Below are positions 44,500-54,203 of a stretch of 59,629 nt of DNA, piece after piece (the stretch's first letter is position 1; every line of letters begins with the position of its first letter). The stretch lies in the NCBI GenBank assembly GCA_012960465.1, contig DUBF01000209.1:1-59629 (forward strand). The letters run 5' to 3'. A model generated the notes under the pieces. It searched no databases. It worked only from the letters and a program-made list of their open reading frames with translations, and was not told where the DNA came from. This DNA is from Rhodospirillales bacterium (lineage in GTDB: Bacteria; Pseudomonadota; Alphaproteobacteria; Rhodospirillales; UBA2165). A program made the translations under genes and the position numbers.

Positions 44500-44853
44500 T
44501 TAGATAATTTTAAGGACGGATTCCGGGGGGCGGCCAATAGCAGCTTTATTATTTGCAAGCACGATTGGCCTTTCCATCAAGATTGGATTTTGAATTATTG
44601 CTTCAATAAGTTGAGAACGTGATAAATTCTCATTTTTGAGCTTATTAGTAGCATAAACCAGTTCATTCTTTCTCATAATATCGCGTGGTTCCTTACCTAG
44701 TTTTTCTAAAATATTCTCTATTATACTTTTGTCTAAAGGCATTATTAGATATTCGATGATTTGCGGCTTAATATCATGCTCTTCAAGCAGATGAAGTGTC
44801 GCTCGAGATTTACTACAGTTTGGATTGTGAAATAATTTAACTATGCCCGACAT
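44500..44853 (-). CDS. arsC: Arsenate reductase (glutaredoxin-type) ArsC
   Basis: 117 residues. Catalytic Cys13 is in HNPNCSKSRATL, and the arginines that bind arsenate are in MRKNE and NPILMERPIV, a signature of the E. coli plasmid-type glutaredoxin-coupled ArsC. It reduces arsenate to arsenite in the cytoplasm. No arsR, arsB or acr3 is nearby, so it is an isolated copy; many such ArsC-like proteins have unproven arsenate activity. It converges on the cold-shock gene. Confidence 0.9.
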   Translation of the reverse strand: MSGIVKLFHNPNCSKSRATLHLLEEHDIKPQIIEYLIMPLDKSIIENILEKLGKEPRDIMRKNELVYATNKLKNENLSRSQLIEAIIQNPILMERPIVLANNKAAIGRPPESVLKII

Positions 44854-44988
44854 GCTCTATTCCTGGAAACTCTGTTTTTAAATAATTAGAGAGATTGTGG
44901 TCGACGTTTTATTTTTTTGATAAAATCTCTATAGTAATTCGAGTAATTCAAACGAAATTCATTTTTCAAATAGCTTCTGGAGTTAATA

Positions 44989-47349
44989 GTGGCAAAATCC
45001 CTAAAAATCAACGTTATTGGCGGTGGACCCGGTGGACTTTACTTCTCTATATTAATGAAACTCGCAAATCCAATGCACCAAATAACGGTATTTGAGCAAA
45101 ATAAACCAGATGATACTTTCGGTTTTGGTGTTGTTTTCTCAGATGAAACTCTTGAGAATTTCATGGGTCAAGATCCAATAACCTATCATGAAATTAAAAA
45201 TCAATTTGCGTATTGGGATCAAATAGAGGTCCGCTATCGTGGAGGGCGGAGTCGCTCAGGAGGGCATGGATTTGCTGGTATGGCTCGGATGACACTTTTG
45301 AATATTTTCCGAAAACGCTGTCTGGATCTCGGTGTTGAAATTAATTACGAAACTGTAATTAAAGACCTTAAGAAATTACAGGATGCCGACCTGGTTTTGG
45401 CAGCAGATGGTGTAAATAGTTTTGCCCGCGAAAGTCTTAAAGTTCATTTGAAACCTACAATAGATATGAGAAAAACTAAATTTGTATGGTTAGGGACTAC
45501 ACAGAAATTTGATGCATTTACTTTTATTTTTAAAGAAAATGAACATGGTTGGTTTTACAATCATGCCTACCAATATGGTCAAGGGGTTGGTAAGGCGGCT
45601 TCCACATGGATTTTGGAAACTCATGAAGATACATGGAAAAAAGCCGGTTTAGATCGCGCAGATGAAGATCAAACTATTGCGTATTTTGAGGCACTATTCG
45701 CGGAGGAGTTGGATGGCCATCGCCTAATTTCGAACAAATCTATATGGCGAAATTTTCCAGTAATATCTGCTGAAAAATGGTCCCATGAAAATATTGTGCT
45801 AATTGGTGATGCTATCCACACCGCACAATTTTCGATTGGTTCAGGTACTAAGATTGCAATGGAAGATGCAATTGCCCTTTCTGATGCTGTTTTGAATGCA
45901 TGTGACGAAAAAAGAAGTATTTTAGAAGCATTACGCGCTTATGAATCCGAGCGAAAAGATGTAATCTCTAGACAGCAACGAACGGCGATGGTGAGCCTTA
46001 GCTGGTATGAAAATGCTAGACGTTATAATGGTTTGTCACTTAAGCAATATGCATTTAATTTTTTAAGCCGAAATAAATCGGTCACATATGAAAATTTAGC
46101 TTTGCGTGACCCTGATTATGGTGCTGATATTAACCAGTGGTATGCCGAGTTGGTACGGGACAATCTCGGGTTTGATTTACCGACCGAAAATCCGCCACCT
46201 CCCATGTTTACTCCTTATAAGGTTGGTAATCTTACTTTGCAAAATAGGGTGGTTGTTGCTCCAATGTGCCAATATTCGGCCGACGACGGAACCCCAACGG
46301 ATTGGCAATTAGTCCATCTTGGTAATTTTGCCAAAGGCGGCGCCGGCTTGGTCATTACGGAAATGACAAATGTGTCGCCAGAAGGGCGCATTAGCCATAA
46401 GTGCACTGGTATGTACAAACCTGAACATATTCCTGCCTGGAAACGTGTTGTGGATTTTGTTCATGAGAATTCTAAATCGAAGATTTGTGTACAATTAGGT
46501 CATGCCGGACGAAAGGCATCCTGCAATGTTGGTTGGGTTGGAGGAGGCTCACCCCTTAAAGATGACGGGTGGTCTATACTAGCAGCCTCGCCAATTCCTT
46601 TTACCCCTAAAAGCCAAGTTCCAAAAGAGATGGATCGAGCCGATATGGATAAAGTGCGTGATGATTATGTCCGATCAGCCACCATGGCCACTGAAGCAGG
46701 TTTTGATATGATCGAATTTCATGGTGCCCACGGTTATCTGCTTTCAAGTTTTATCTCACCAATTAGCAACATCCGGACCGATGAATATGGTGGATCTATT
46801 AAAAATAGGATGAGGTTCCCAATAGAGGTTTTGAGGGCTGTTCGAGCCGTTTGGCCGGCAGATAAACCTATTTCTGTTCGTATTTCTGCTGAAGACTGGG
46901 TCGGTGAGAGGGGTAATTCGGGCGATGATGCCGTTGAAATCGCAAAGTTGTTTTATGATAATGGTGCAGATATAATACATGTATCAGCGGGTCAGACATC
47001 CTCAGAGCAAAAACCAATTTATGGGAGAATGTTTCAGGCTCACTTGAGTGAGCAGGTGAGACTAGAAGCGGGTATTCCTACCATGACTGTGGGCAATATC
47101 ACAACAGCGGATCAGGTAAATACAATTTTGGCGGCTGGACGAGCTGACTTGGTTACTCTTGCGCGAACTCACCTCAGCAATCCGTTTTTTACTCTGCATG
47201 CTGCGGCCCATTACAACTGGGAGGATCAGTATTGGCCAGACCAGTATCTTCGAGGTAAGGATCAAGCATTTAAGGAAGCGTCGGCTGAGAATGTTCGACA
47301 ATCTGAGTTGTTGAGAGCTAATAAGCCAGTCTCTCATGCGGAATATTAA
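44989..47349 (+). CDS. Bifunctional salicylyl-CoA 5-hydroxylase / flavin oxidoreductase
   Basis: 786-residue fusion. The N-terminal FAD monooxygenase (about 1-390) has GGGPGG at 11-16 and the second FAD motif LIGDAIHT near 274-281, as in salicylyl-CoA 5-hydroxylase, which makes gentisyl-CoA. The C-terminal old-yellow-enzyme/NADH:flavin oxidoreductase domain (about 406-770) has FTPYKVGNLTLQNRVVVAPM, the His pair in HGAHGYLLSSF, and TVGNITTADQV. The start is a GTG with GGAG 6 bases upstream. It sits beside an acyl-CoA dehydrogenase and an SDR, as in other aromatic acyl-CoA clusters, but the CoA ligase and thioesterase are absent here. Confidence 0.9.
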   Translation: MAKSLKINVIGGGPGGLYFSILMKLANPMHQITVFEQNKPDDTFGFGVVFSDETLENFMGQDPITYHEIKNQFAYWDQIEVRYRGGRSRSGGHGFAGMARMTLLNIFRKRCLDLGVEINYETVIKDLKKLQDADLVLAADGVNSFARESLKVHLKPTIDMRKTKFVWLGTTQKFDAFTFIFKENEHGWFYNHAYQYGQGVGKAASTWILETHEDTWKKAGLDRADEDQTIAYFEALFAEELDGHRLISNKSIWRNFPVISAEKWSHENIVLIGDAIHTAQFSIGSGTKIAMEDAIALSDAVLNACDEKRSILEALRAYESERKDVISRQQRTAMVSLSWYENARRYNGLSLKQYAFNFLSRNKSVTYENLALRDPDYGADINQWYAELVRDNLGFDLPTENPPPPMFTPYKVGNLTLQNRVVVAPMCQYSADDGTPTDWQLVHLGNFAKGGAGLVITEMTNVSPEGRISHKCTGMYKPEHIPAWKRVVDFVHENSKSKICVQLGHAGRKASCNVGWVGGGSPLKDDGWSILAASPIPFTPKSQVPKEMDRADMDKVRDDYVRSATMATEAGFDMIEFHGAHGYLLSSFISPISNIRTDEYGGSIKNRMRFPIEVLRAVRAVWPADKPISVRISAEDWVGERGNSGDDAVEIAKLFYDNGADIIHVSAGQTSSEQKPIYGRMFQAHLSEQVRLEAGIPTMTVGNITTADQVNTILAAGRADLVTLARTHLSNPFFTLHAAAHYNWEDQYWPDQYLRGKDQAFKEASAENVRQSELLRANKPVSHAEY

Positions 47350-47452
47350 AGGCAAAAGCAGCAGAATAGATTGGGGAGCCTAACAGTTTATGGGTGGTCA
47401 TATAATTGGAATTCTAGGTTGGTTTATGCCTATAAAATTTGGTGACGATCGT

Positions 47453-48628
47453 TTATTCGGCCATGGCTTGGCCGGCAATAACTAGTTTCTGTATTTCGCT
47501 GGTACCCTCGTAGATTCGAAGTGCACGGATCTCTCGATATAAGCGTTCTACCACAACCCCGGAGACAACGCCCATTCCTCCAAAAATTTGCACGGCCTCA
47601 TCAATTACCTCTTGAGCACTCTCAGTCGCATATAATTTTGCCATTGAACTTTCTCGGGTAACCCTTATACCTTGAATATCTTTAACCCAAGCCGACCGAA
47701 AAACAAGCAACGCGGCGGCATCTATTTTTACAGCCATATCACCAATCTTTGTCTGTATAATTTGGAAATCGCCAATTTTTTTACCAAAGGCCTCTCGCGT
47801 TTTAGCGCGTTCAATTGCTTCGTCCATTGCCCGTCTAGCAAAGCCTAGGGCTGCCCCACCAACGGTAGTCCTAAAAATATCAAGTGTTGTCATCGCAACT
47901 TTAAAACCCTCACCAGATTGGCCGAGCATGCTACTCGTTGGTACCCGGCAATCAGTCAACGTCAAGGTGCCTAATGGATGAGGTGCTATAACATTTATAC
48001 GCTCAGTAACTTCCAGGCCGGGATTGTCCGCATCAATTACAAAGGCTGAGAGACCTTTTGCGCCTGGCCCATCGCCTGTTCGTGCAAATAAAACATACTG
48101 GTCAGCTATGCCGGCATTAGAAATCCACGTCTTAACACCATTTATGACATAATGATTTCCATCAAGTTTGGCCGAGGTTGACATTGCAGCTACATCCGAT
48201 CCGCATTCTGGTTCAGAAATCGCGAAAGCTGCTGTGCGGTTTCCAAGTCCAACATCAGGTAAGTATTGTTGCTTGAGCTCCTCGGATCCAAATAAGGTAA
48301 TGGGCCCAGAGCCAAGACCTTGCATAGCGAACGCAAAATCTGCGAGACCAGTGTGGTAGCCTAAGATCGATCTCGCTAATGCCATATGACGTACATCAAA
48401 TTTGTCTAAGGCCCCACCATATGCCGCGGGGATTGTATATTTTAACCAGCCGGCTTCTCCCAGTCTCTTGATAATTCTTTTAAAAGAGCTATCTAACGCG
48501 CCATTGGTATGGTGATCATCGTTTTCTAATGGAGCTATTTCCTGCTTTGCCCAAGCTGTAAGATCAGCGGCAAAGCTTTTATGGCTATCATCAAAGAAAG
48601 GCCAGTCAAGAAAGGTGGTATCAGACAT
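47453..48628 (-). CDS. Acyl-CoA dehydrogenase family protein
   Basis: 391 residues with the complete three-domain fold (helical, beta, helical). FAD and substrate signatures are FAISEPECGSDVAAM and the terminal YEGTSEIQ with the catalytic base Glu374. The GLGSGPITLFGSEELKQQYLP segment is usual for the family. Electrons would pass to the EtfAB encoded at 35-37 kb. Its start lies 14 bases after the SDR gene, so the two are co-transcribed. The adjacent salicylyl-CoA hydroxylase suggests an aromatic or alicyclic acyl-CoA substrate such as cyclohexenecarboxyl-CoA, but that is conjecture. Confidence 0.93.
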   Translation of the reverse strand: MSDTTFLDWPFFDDSHKSFAADLTAWAKQEIAPLENDDHHTNGALDSSFKRIIKRLGEAGWLKYTIPAAYGGALDKFDVRHMALARSILGYHTGLADFAFAMQGLGSGPITLFGSEELKQQYLPDVGLGNRTAAFAISEPECGSDVAAMSTSAKLDGNHYVINGVKTWISNAGIADQYVLFARTGDGPGAKGLSAFVIDADNPGLEVTERINVIAPHPLGTLTLTDCRVPTSSMLGQSGEGFKVAMTTLDIFRTTVGGAALGFARRAMDEAIERAKTREAFGKKIGDFQIIQTKIGDMAVKIDAAALLVFRSAWVKDIQGIRVTRESSMAKLYATESAQEVIDEAVQIFGGMGVVSGVVVERLYREIRALRIYEGTSEIQKLVIAGQAMAE

Positions 48629-48642
48629 ATTTTAATCCCTTA

Positions 48643-49464
48643 TTACATAACTGAGCCACCGGCAACGACGATCGCCTGGCCGGTAATTGAGGCTGATGAC
48701 GGAAGGCACAGCCAAGCGACGCTTTCAGCTACTTCTTCTGGGGTAACAAGGCGGCCCATTGGGCTCATATTTTCGATTTCTGTTTTGATATTTTTTTTAT
48801 CGCGGCCCGAGGTTTTAGCAATATTATCAATGGCCTCTGAGACCAAGTCGGTCTCGGTATAACCAGGACAAATAGCATTTACAGTAATTCCTTTTTTTAC
48901 GGCTTCGAGGGCGAGTGTTCGAGTTAAACCAATTACCGCATGTTTTGATGCCGTGTAAGCAGCGATATATGGATAGCCACGTAAACCGACGGTTGAAGAA
49001 ATATTAATGATCCTACCGTAGCCTCGTTCTCTCATGTTTTCATAGACCTGCTTCGTACAGAGGAATGTACCGGTAAGATTTAAGTCTAGAGTTGCTTTCC
49101 AAAAATCCAAATCCATTTTGTGGAATGGCATACTTTTGCCAATACCGGCGTTATTAATCAAAATATCGATAGGGCCGTTAGCGTCGATGGATCTGTTAAA
49201 TGAGCCATCGATTTCTTCTTCGTTTGTAATATCGGTGCTGGCGTAAAATACATTGGCCCCAAATTCGGCTTTCAGATGGTCACTTTGGTTTATTAGAGTT
49301 TTATTATCTCGGGCAAGAAGAGATATATTGGCGCCAAGAGCTGCTAACGCATTTGAGATAGCAGCGCCAATACCACGTGACCCACCGGTAATGAGAGCGT
49401 GTTGGCCTTTGAGGGGCTTCGACACAAACAAACTACCAAGATCATTCTTTTTAAAATTGTTCAT
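48643..49464 (-). CDS. SDR family oxidoreductase (beta-hydroxyacyl-CoA type)
   Basis: 273 residues. TGGSRGIG is at 26-33 and INNAGIG is present in its normal form. The catalytic Ser157, Tyr170 and Lys174 (YTASK) are intact, and the GYTETDLV segment follows. The N-terminal extension of about 20 residues is longer than usual. It is probably a type II 3-hydroxyacyl-CoA dehydrogenase acting with the downstream acyl-CoA dehydrogenase in ring or side-chain oxidation. It is the first gene of a two-gene operon, and no terminator separates it from the second. Confidence 0.9.
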   Translation of the reverse strand: MNNFKKNDLGSLFVSKPLKGQHALITGGSRGIGAAISNALAALGANISLLARDNKTLINQSDHLKAEFGANVFYASTDITNEEEIDGSFNRSIDANGPIDILINNAGIGKSMPFHKMDLDFWKATLDLNLTGTFLCTKQVYENMRERGYGRIINISSTVGLRGYPYIAAYTASKHAVIGLTRTLALEAVKKGITVNAICPGYTETDLVSEAIDNIAKTSGRDKKNIKTEIENMSPMGRLVTPEEVAESVAWLCLPSSASITGQAIVVAGGSVM

Positions 49465-49555
49465 TTATAGATCATTGAAAATTGGAGCGATTAAAACAAC
49501 CAATTTATTTTTAATTACACTAACTATTTTTTAATTACACTAATCATATTTTTAA

Positions 49556-50566
49556 TTATTCGCCAGTCTTCATAATTTCAGCGATGCTCACATAACGTTT
49601 TTCACGGGCCGATTTAACCCCTGCACGGATTACTGCTAACGACCTTGATGCCCACTCACCACTAACTTCAGGTTCTGCATCGTTGCGAATACACTCGCCA
49701 AACTCTTCCATTTGCTCGGCTATCGTATCGTTCGGCTCAAAGTTCATTTTTATTGGTTTTTTTTCACCTCGCTTAACGTGATACATGCCGGTATGAAGCG
49801 AATAGAGTGCAGATGCTTCTTTACCGTAAATATTCATGACATAGTTCTCACCTGCTGATGCATAGCCTGCATTCAAAGTTGAGATCGCACCATTCTCATG
49901 CTTCATAACTAATCCGGCAACGTCTGGATTGTTACCGGGTAGAACTAGTTGTGATAACATCCCCGATACTTCTATAATTGGGCCCATCAGCATTTCCATA
50001 ACATCTACATAGTGTGGTCCAATTTGTAACATGACGCCACCTGGCATACCCTCAGCTGTGTATCGCCAGTGATCTGCCTCAAACTGTCCTAAGCGATCTC
50101 GACTAATATTAGCCTCAGCTTGAACTATTTTACCAAATCGTCCCGCTTTAATTTCTTCGTGAACCCAGCGAAATTGTTTTTCACGACGACGCTGGAAACC
50201 AATTGAAAGTTTTATATTTGCATCGCGGCAGATTTTGGCAATTTCCATGCCTTCACCCACAGAGTTGGCTATCGGTTTATCGAGAAAGACATGTTTACCG
50301 GCCTCCGCTGCCTGTCGGGTCGTTTCCAAATGAATGCTATTGGGGGTCGTGTTGACGATGGCGTCGATGCTGTCATCTTTCAACAATTCTTCATAGCTAT
50401 TGGCATAAGCGCAGTTGTACTTTTCGGCAAAGGTTTTGCGTTTTTCTTCGGACCGGGTGAAGCAGGATACCACTTCAATGCCATTGGCCGCTACGATGCC
50501 ATCGGCTAAGACATCCGACCACCAGCCGAGGCCGAGCGAGGCAACGCGGATTGGAACTGAACTCAT
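49556..50566 (-). CDS. Gfo/Idh/MocA family oxidoreductase
   Basis: 336 residues. The Rossmann segment is LGLGWWSDVLADG and the usual EKP lysine motif reads LDKP near residue 96. MLQIGPHYVDVMEML carries the conserved His-x-x-Asp. It is not a close match to the other two Gfo proteins of the window, which share a DTHRD segment absent here. It starts 11 bases after tctA, and is the last gene of the second TTT operon. The repeated association of Gfo-type dehydrogenases with TTT transporters suggests that the imported compound, or its product, is a cyclic polyol or sugar acid. Confidence 0.88.
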   Translation of the reverse strand: MSSVPIRVASLGLGWWSDVLADGIVAANGIEVVSCFTRSEEKRKTFAEKYNCAYANSYEELLKDDSIDAIVNTTPNSIHLETTRQAAEAGKHVFLDKPIANSVGEGMEIAKICRDANIKLSIGFQRRREKQFRWVHEEIKAGRFGKIVQAEANISRDRLGQFEADHWRYTAEGMPGGVMLQIGPHYVDVMEMLMGPIIEVSGMLSQLVLPGNNPDVAGLVMKHENGAISTLNAGYASAGENYVMNIYGKEASALYSLHTGMYHVKRGEKKPIKMNFEPNDTIAEQMEEFGECIRNDAEPEVSGEWASRSLAVIRAGVKSAREKRYVSIAEIMKTGE

Positions 50567-50577
50567 GCCTAATTCTC

Positions 50578-52077
50578 CTAAGTTTGTTGTTTTTGTTCTT
50601 GTTTAGATCTGTGTTCGGCCCAGAAGGACCAAAATACCGATGCCGCCGCCAGACATAGAAAGAACAGGCTGAACGGCGAAGTGAAAAATATTGTGATGTC
50701 ATTTTTTGACGCGATGAGCGAAACTCTGAGGTATTCTTCAATTTGCCGGCCAAGGACCATCGCTAACAGGAGTGGTACAGTCGGCATATCGAGCCATCGC
50801 ATTATTATACCCAGAAGTCCAAAGCTAAACATTACATATACATCAAAAAAATTATTACGGAGTGCGTAACTGCCAATGACGCATAAAATGGCGATTGATG
50901 GCATCAGTAGCGTTTTGGGGATAATCAAAACTTTGACCAGAAAGCGTAAGCCAACCAGCGCAATAATAATGTTGAAAATATTAGCCCAGAAGAACGAGAA
51001 AATTACGCCATAGGCAAACTCGCCATTCTCAACAAAAAGCAATGGTCCTGGTATGAGGCCGTGAATGAGCAGGGCTGCGATCAAAATAGCTGTTACCGGA
51101 TCACCCGGAATGCCGAGCGTCATCATTGGAATAAGGGCGCCGCCGGTTACCGCATTATTGGCTGATTCCGGAGCGGCAATGCCTTGTGGCGAGCCGTTGC
51201 CATACTCTTCCGGATTTTTGCTGAGTTTCTTCGAATAATCATAGCTAATGAAAGCCGCAATCGGTCCACCGGCACCAGGTAATATGCCGAGGAAGGAACC
51301 TATCGGGGATCCAATCGCGACCGGCAAGCGCATCTGTTTTAGGTCAGCGATTTTCGGGAAAACACTTTTGATTTTAGTTGTATTGCCTTCGTCTGTTCCT
51401 TTGATTATGTCCGCAAAATTGTCGACCAGTTGAGGGATCGCAAAAAGACCGATTAAGGCTGTGAGAAAGTGAATGCCGGCGGTGAGGTTAACTTGACCGA
51501 AAGTGAAGCGCTGCGTGCCCATCATAGGGTCTTGGCCTATGGTGACAACGGCCAAGCCGATCACGGCGGCGAGCAGGCCTTTCACCAGGGATTTGGCCGC
51601 AAAACTACAGATGATCGTCAGACCAAAAATCATTAAGCTGAAAAGATCAGGCGATTTAAATTGCAGGGCGACGTCCGCTAAAATGGGTGAAATGAAAAAC
51701 AGGCAGAGAAAGCTGAAAAGACCGCCAACAAAACTTGCCGTTATGGCAATGCCAAGCGCGCGCCCAGCTTCGCCGCCTTTGGCCATCGGGTTGCCATCGA
51801 TGGCGGTTGCCGTGGCGGAAGGTGTACCGGGAATATTTAAAAGAATGGCTGAAAAACTGCCACCGGTCATGCCGCTAACATAAAGGCCAAGCAGCAAGGC
51901 GATCGAAATTTCAGGTTCTAAAACAAATGTCAATGGCAAGACGATGATAATCCCTGTGGAGATCGTCAGGCCCGGGATCATGCCGACAATCAAGCCGACC
52001 AGACAACCGACAGCGACTGCAAAAATCGTGTCATATTGAGTTGCTCGAAAAAAGCCGTCTAAGACGTCGGGGCTCAT
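50578..52077 (-). CDS. tctA: TTT transporter large permease TctA
   Basis: 499 residues, about 11-12 helices, full length. Signatures are VGMIPGLTISTGI, GGSFSAILLNIPGTPSATATA, IGSFLGILPGAGGPIAAF and TLGIPGDPVTAILIAALL. The ATG at 52077 overlaps the TGA of tctB (ATGA), so TctB and TctA are translationally coupled in the order needed for their complex. The frame is open further upstream inside tctB and those residues were discarded. The gene is visibly richer in G+C than the tctA at 16987, with which it shares fold and motifs but is not a recent duplicate. Confidence 0.95.
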   Translation of the reverse strand: MSPDVLDGFFRATQYDTIFAVAVGCLVGLIVGMIPGLTISTGIIIVLPLTFVLEPEISIALLLGLYVSGMTGGSFSAILLNIPGTPSATATAIDGNPMAKGGEAGRALGIAITASFVGGLFSFLCLFFISPILADVALQFKSPDLFSLMIFGLTIICSFAAKSLVKGLLAAVIGLAVVTIGQDPMMGTQRFTFGQVNLTAGIHFLTALIGLFAIPQLVDNFADIIKGTDEGNTTKIKSVFPKIADLKQMRLPVAIGSPIGSFLGILPGAGGPIAAFISYDYSKKLSKNPEEYGNGSPQGIAAPESANNAVTGGALIPMMTLGIPGDPVTAILIAALLIHGLIPGPLLFVENGEFAYGVIFSFFWANIFNIIIALVGLRFLVKVLIIPKTLLMPSIAILCVIGSYALRNNFFDVYVMFSFGLLGIIMRWLDMPTVPLLLAMVLGRQIEEYLRVSLIASKNDITIFFTSPFSLFFLCLAAASVFWSFWAEHRSKQEQKQQT

Positions 52078-52547
52078 CTGAACAAACCCTCTAAGATTCC
52101 GGCGGTCAGTCTGATCTGAAAAACCTCGCGGAAAAGGATAAAGACAGCCACTGAAATACCAATTGAACCGATGACGACCCATATTGGGCGGTGTTCACCA
52201 TATAAATACATGAGCCCGGCAAAGAGCAATATATTAGCCGCAACGAAGCCGAGCCAGGGAAGGGCAACCATATAGGCGATCGCCAGAACCAAACCAATGG
52301 CGATGCGTTTGGCGGGAATACCCGAACGAGGCAATATCTCGCTGTTGAAGTGAGGTAGCAGACCTTGAACCAGCAAAGCGAAGGACAGCAAACTCATACA
52401 TGCTACTATGATCCACGGAAAAAAGGAGGGCTGAGTCGAATTTTGAATATCCCGGCTGGGTAGATTAGATGTGAGATAGGCATAGCCGGCACACAGCAGT
52501 AACATAATCACTCCTGCCATCAGATTTCGTGTGCGCATGTTGTTCAT
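52074..52547 (-). CDS. tctB: TTT transporter small membrane subunit TctB
   Basis: 157 residues with four hydrophobic segments. After the first helix (LMAGVIMLLLCAGYAYL) comes the periplasmic STQPSFFPWIIVA segment, typical of TctB, and helices 3-4 end in FILFREVFQIRLTAGILEGLF. The starting methionine is uncertain among ATGs at 52547 and 52538 and a TTG at 52553; 52547 was chosen. It lies 80 bases after tctC and overlaps tctA by four bases. Role: partner of TctA in carboxylate uptake. Confidence 0.88.
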   Translation of the reverse strand: MNNMRTRNLMAGVIMLLLCAGYAYLTSNLPSRDIQNSTQPSFFPWIIVACMSLLSFALLVQGLLPHFNSEILPRSGIPAKRIAIGLVLAIAYMVALPWLGFVAANILLFAGLMYLYGEHRPIWVVIGSIGISVAVFILFREVFQIRLTAGILEGLFR

Positions 52548-52627
52548 GGGCAAACTCGCTGCCAGATAACCAGATGCCCCGCCTTAATCTACGACGGGAC
52601 ATCTTTGATAACGTTGGTTAATTATTT

Positions 52628-53593
52628 CTATTTTTTAGCCTTAGCTTGATACATTCCAGCTTTTTTCATGATGCTGACGATATTGGCATTGGCTTTTTTC
52701 AGCTTTGCTGCAAATTGCTTTTGGCCCATTGGCGCCAACGTAATTTTCAGCTTTTTCATGCGGCCACTAAATTTTTTTGAGGAAGCGGCTTTAATCATGG
52801 CTGCTTCAAGTTTGTCCTTAATTGCCTGAGGGGTTCCTTTGGCAACTGACAGTCCGCGGAACAGATCAAATTCCATATCTATGCCGAGTTCTTTAGCGGT
52901 CGGTACATTCGGTGCTGCAGGATTCCGTTTGCCGCTGGAGATGGCCAGAAATTTGCTTTTTCCGGCTTTAACCATTTTTAGCGGAACAAAGAAAATATCG
53001 ACCGCCGCGTCGGTTTCGCCGCTGAGGATCATCTTCCGTCGATCAGCACCTTTAACCGGTAGCATGATTGGCTTGCAACCCATGGCATTGGTCATAGCCA
53101 CTCCGGCCATATGAGTAGCACTACCAAAACCGGCAAACGCTATCTTTAACGTGTTTGGTTTGGCTTTACATTCGTCCATAAACTCTTTCAACGTGTTCCA
53201 ACGTGCTTTGGCACTGACAACGAACGGAACCGGCTGTTGAGCAACCTGACCAATGTGATCAAGAGCAGTGTAGTCGAACGGTACGTTGCCAATATTGGTC
53301 GTGGTCAAAATTGATGTCGAATTCCAGCCGACCGTGTATCCGTCCGGTTTAGAGTTCTTGACATGGGTATAGGCAATAGCGCCACCGCCACCGATTTTGC
53401 TGACCGGTACAACTGGCTGGCCAAGCTCTTTACTCATGGCCTTTGCAATCATCCGGCCCTCCACATCGGCGCCACCGCCAAATGGAATAATAAATTCGAT
53501 GGATTTTTCTGGCCATTCAGCTTGCGCCTGGCTGGAAACCATCATGAGGGCTGCTGCTACAGTTCCCATAAATACGTGTTTTAAATCTAACAT
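52628..53593 (-). CDS. tctC: TTT periplasmic substrate-binding protein TctC (Bug family)
   Basis: 321 residues with a signal peptide (hydrophobic AALMMVSSQ, cleavage near AQAE at about 26). Conserved segments are WPEKSIEFIIPFGGGADVEGR, KIGGGGAIAYTHVKNSKPDGYT and LGIDMEFDLFRG. The N-terminal GGGADVEGR replaces the usual GGSxD of Bug proteins that contacts a carboxylate, so the ligand may differ from that of the 18667 protein. A basic Lys-rich C-terminus is seen. AAGGGAG precedes the ATG. It is placed after the HbpS-like gene by 70 bases. Confidence 0.95.
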   Translation of the reverse strand: MLDLKHVFMGTVAAALMMVSSQAQAEWPEKSIEFIIPFGGGADVEGRMIAKAMSKELGQPVVPVSKIGGGGAIAYTHVKNSKPDGYTVGWNSTSILTTTNIGNVPFDYTALDHIGQVAQQPVPFVVSAKARWNTLKEFMDECKAKPNTLKIAFAGFGSATHMAGVAMTNAMGCKPIMLPVKGADRRKMILSGETDAAVDIFFVPLKMVKAGKSKFLAISSGKRNPAAPNVPTAKELGIDMEFDLFRGLSVAKGTPQAIKDKLEAAMIKAASSKKFSGRMKKLKITLAPMGQKQFAAKLKKANANIVSIMKKAGMYQAKAKK

Positions 53594-53663
53594 TTAGTTT
53601 CTCCCTTAAGTGATGTTGTGAATTAAAATTTTCCGATTTAGTCCCTGTTTTCAAACTTTACGC

Positions 53664-54107
53664 CTAACCTTGATAGCTTGCGCCGACCGCGTCAACCGCT
53701 GCTTGGGCAATATCTTGATCTTGCTGCCAGTCACCACCGCTGACACCAATGCCGCCAACACATTCTCCATCAAAGAAAATCGGAAATCCACCCTCCATGG
53801 CGGTCCAGCGTTCCGTGCCGGCGGCCAATGATAGCCCAATAGCGTGAAGGGTATCGAGGTCTTGGCCCTGAGCGCCTCGTATTGTGGTTGGGCGGCGGTT
53901 GGAGGCGGCGGTTACCGCTTTGGTAGTTGATGAGTGGACCGTGTGGAAACGCCCATCGTCCATTCGCTCGAGTAATATCATATGTCCACCTGCATCAACG
54001 ATTGCCACAGTAATTGGTATTCCAATTTGTTCAGCTTTTTCTATAGCTGCGACCATCATTTTTTTTGCACCGATATTTGTTAGGCGTTTGGCTGCTGCAA
54101 ATGACAT
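53664..54107 (-). CDS. Heme-binding-like protein (GlcG/HbpS family)
   Basis: 147 residues of the GlcG/HbpS family, a small alpha/beta fold with a characteristic GGI(G)VSGG segment, here near residue 120. The TVAIVDAGGHMILLERMDD strand pair, the GFPIFFDGECVGGIGVSGG segment and the Asp-rich C-terminus DQDIAQAAVDAV are typical. The ATG at 54107 was chosen as it gives the family-like start MSFAAAKRLT. The physiological role is not settled; members occur in glycolate and carboxylate operons. It is the promoter-proximal gene of the TTT operon, divergent from IclR. Confidence 0.87.
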   Translation of the reverse strand: MSFAAAKRLTNIGAKKMMVAAIEKAEQIGIPITVAIVDAGGHMILLERMDDGRFHTVHSSTTKAVTAASNRRPTTIRGAQGQDLDTLHAIGLSLAAGTERWTAMEGGFPIFFDGECVGGIGVSGGDWQQDQDIAQAAVDAVGASYQG

Positions 54108-54203
54108 ATATTGTATCCTAAGAAAAATAAATTCAGCGCTTTCTTGATTATAGTTAACTTGCAAAAACGACGAGATCAAGCGATTTCTATATGATGATAA
54201 TGC

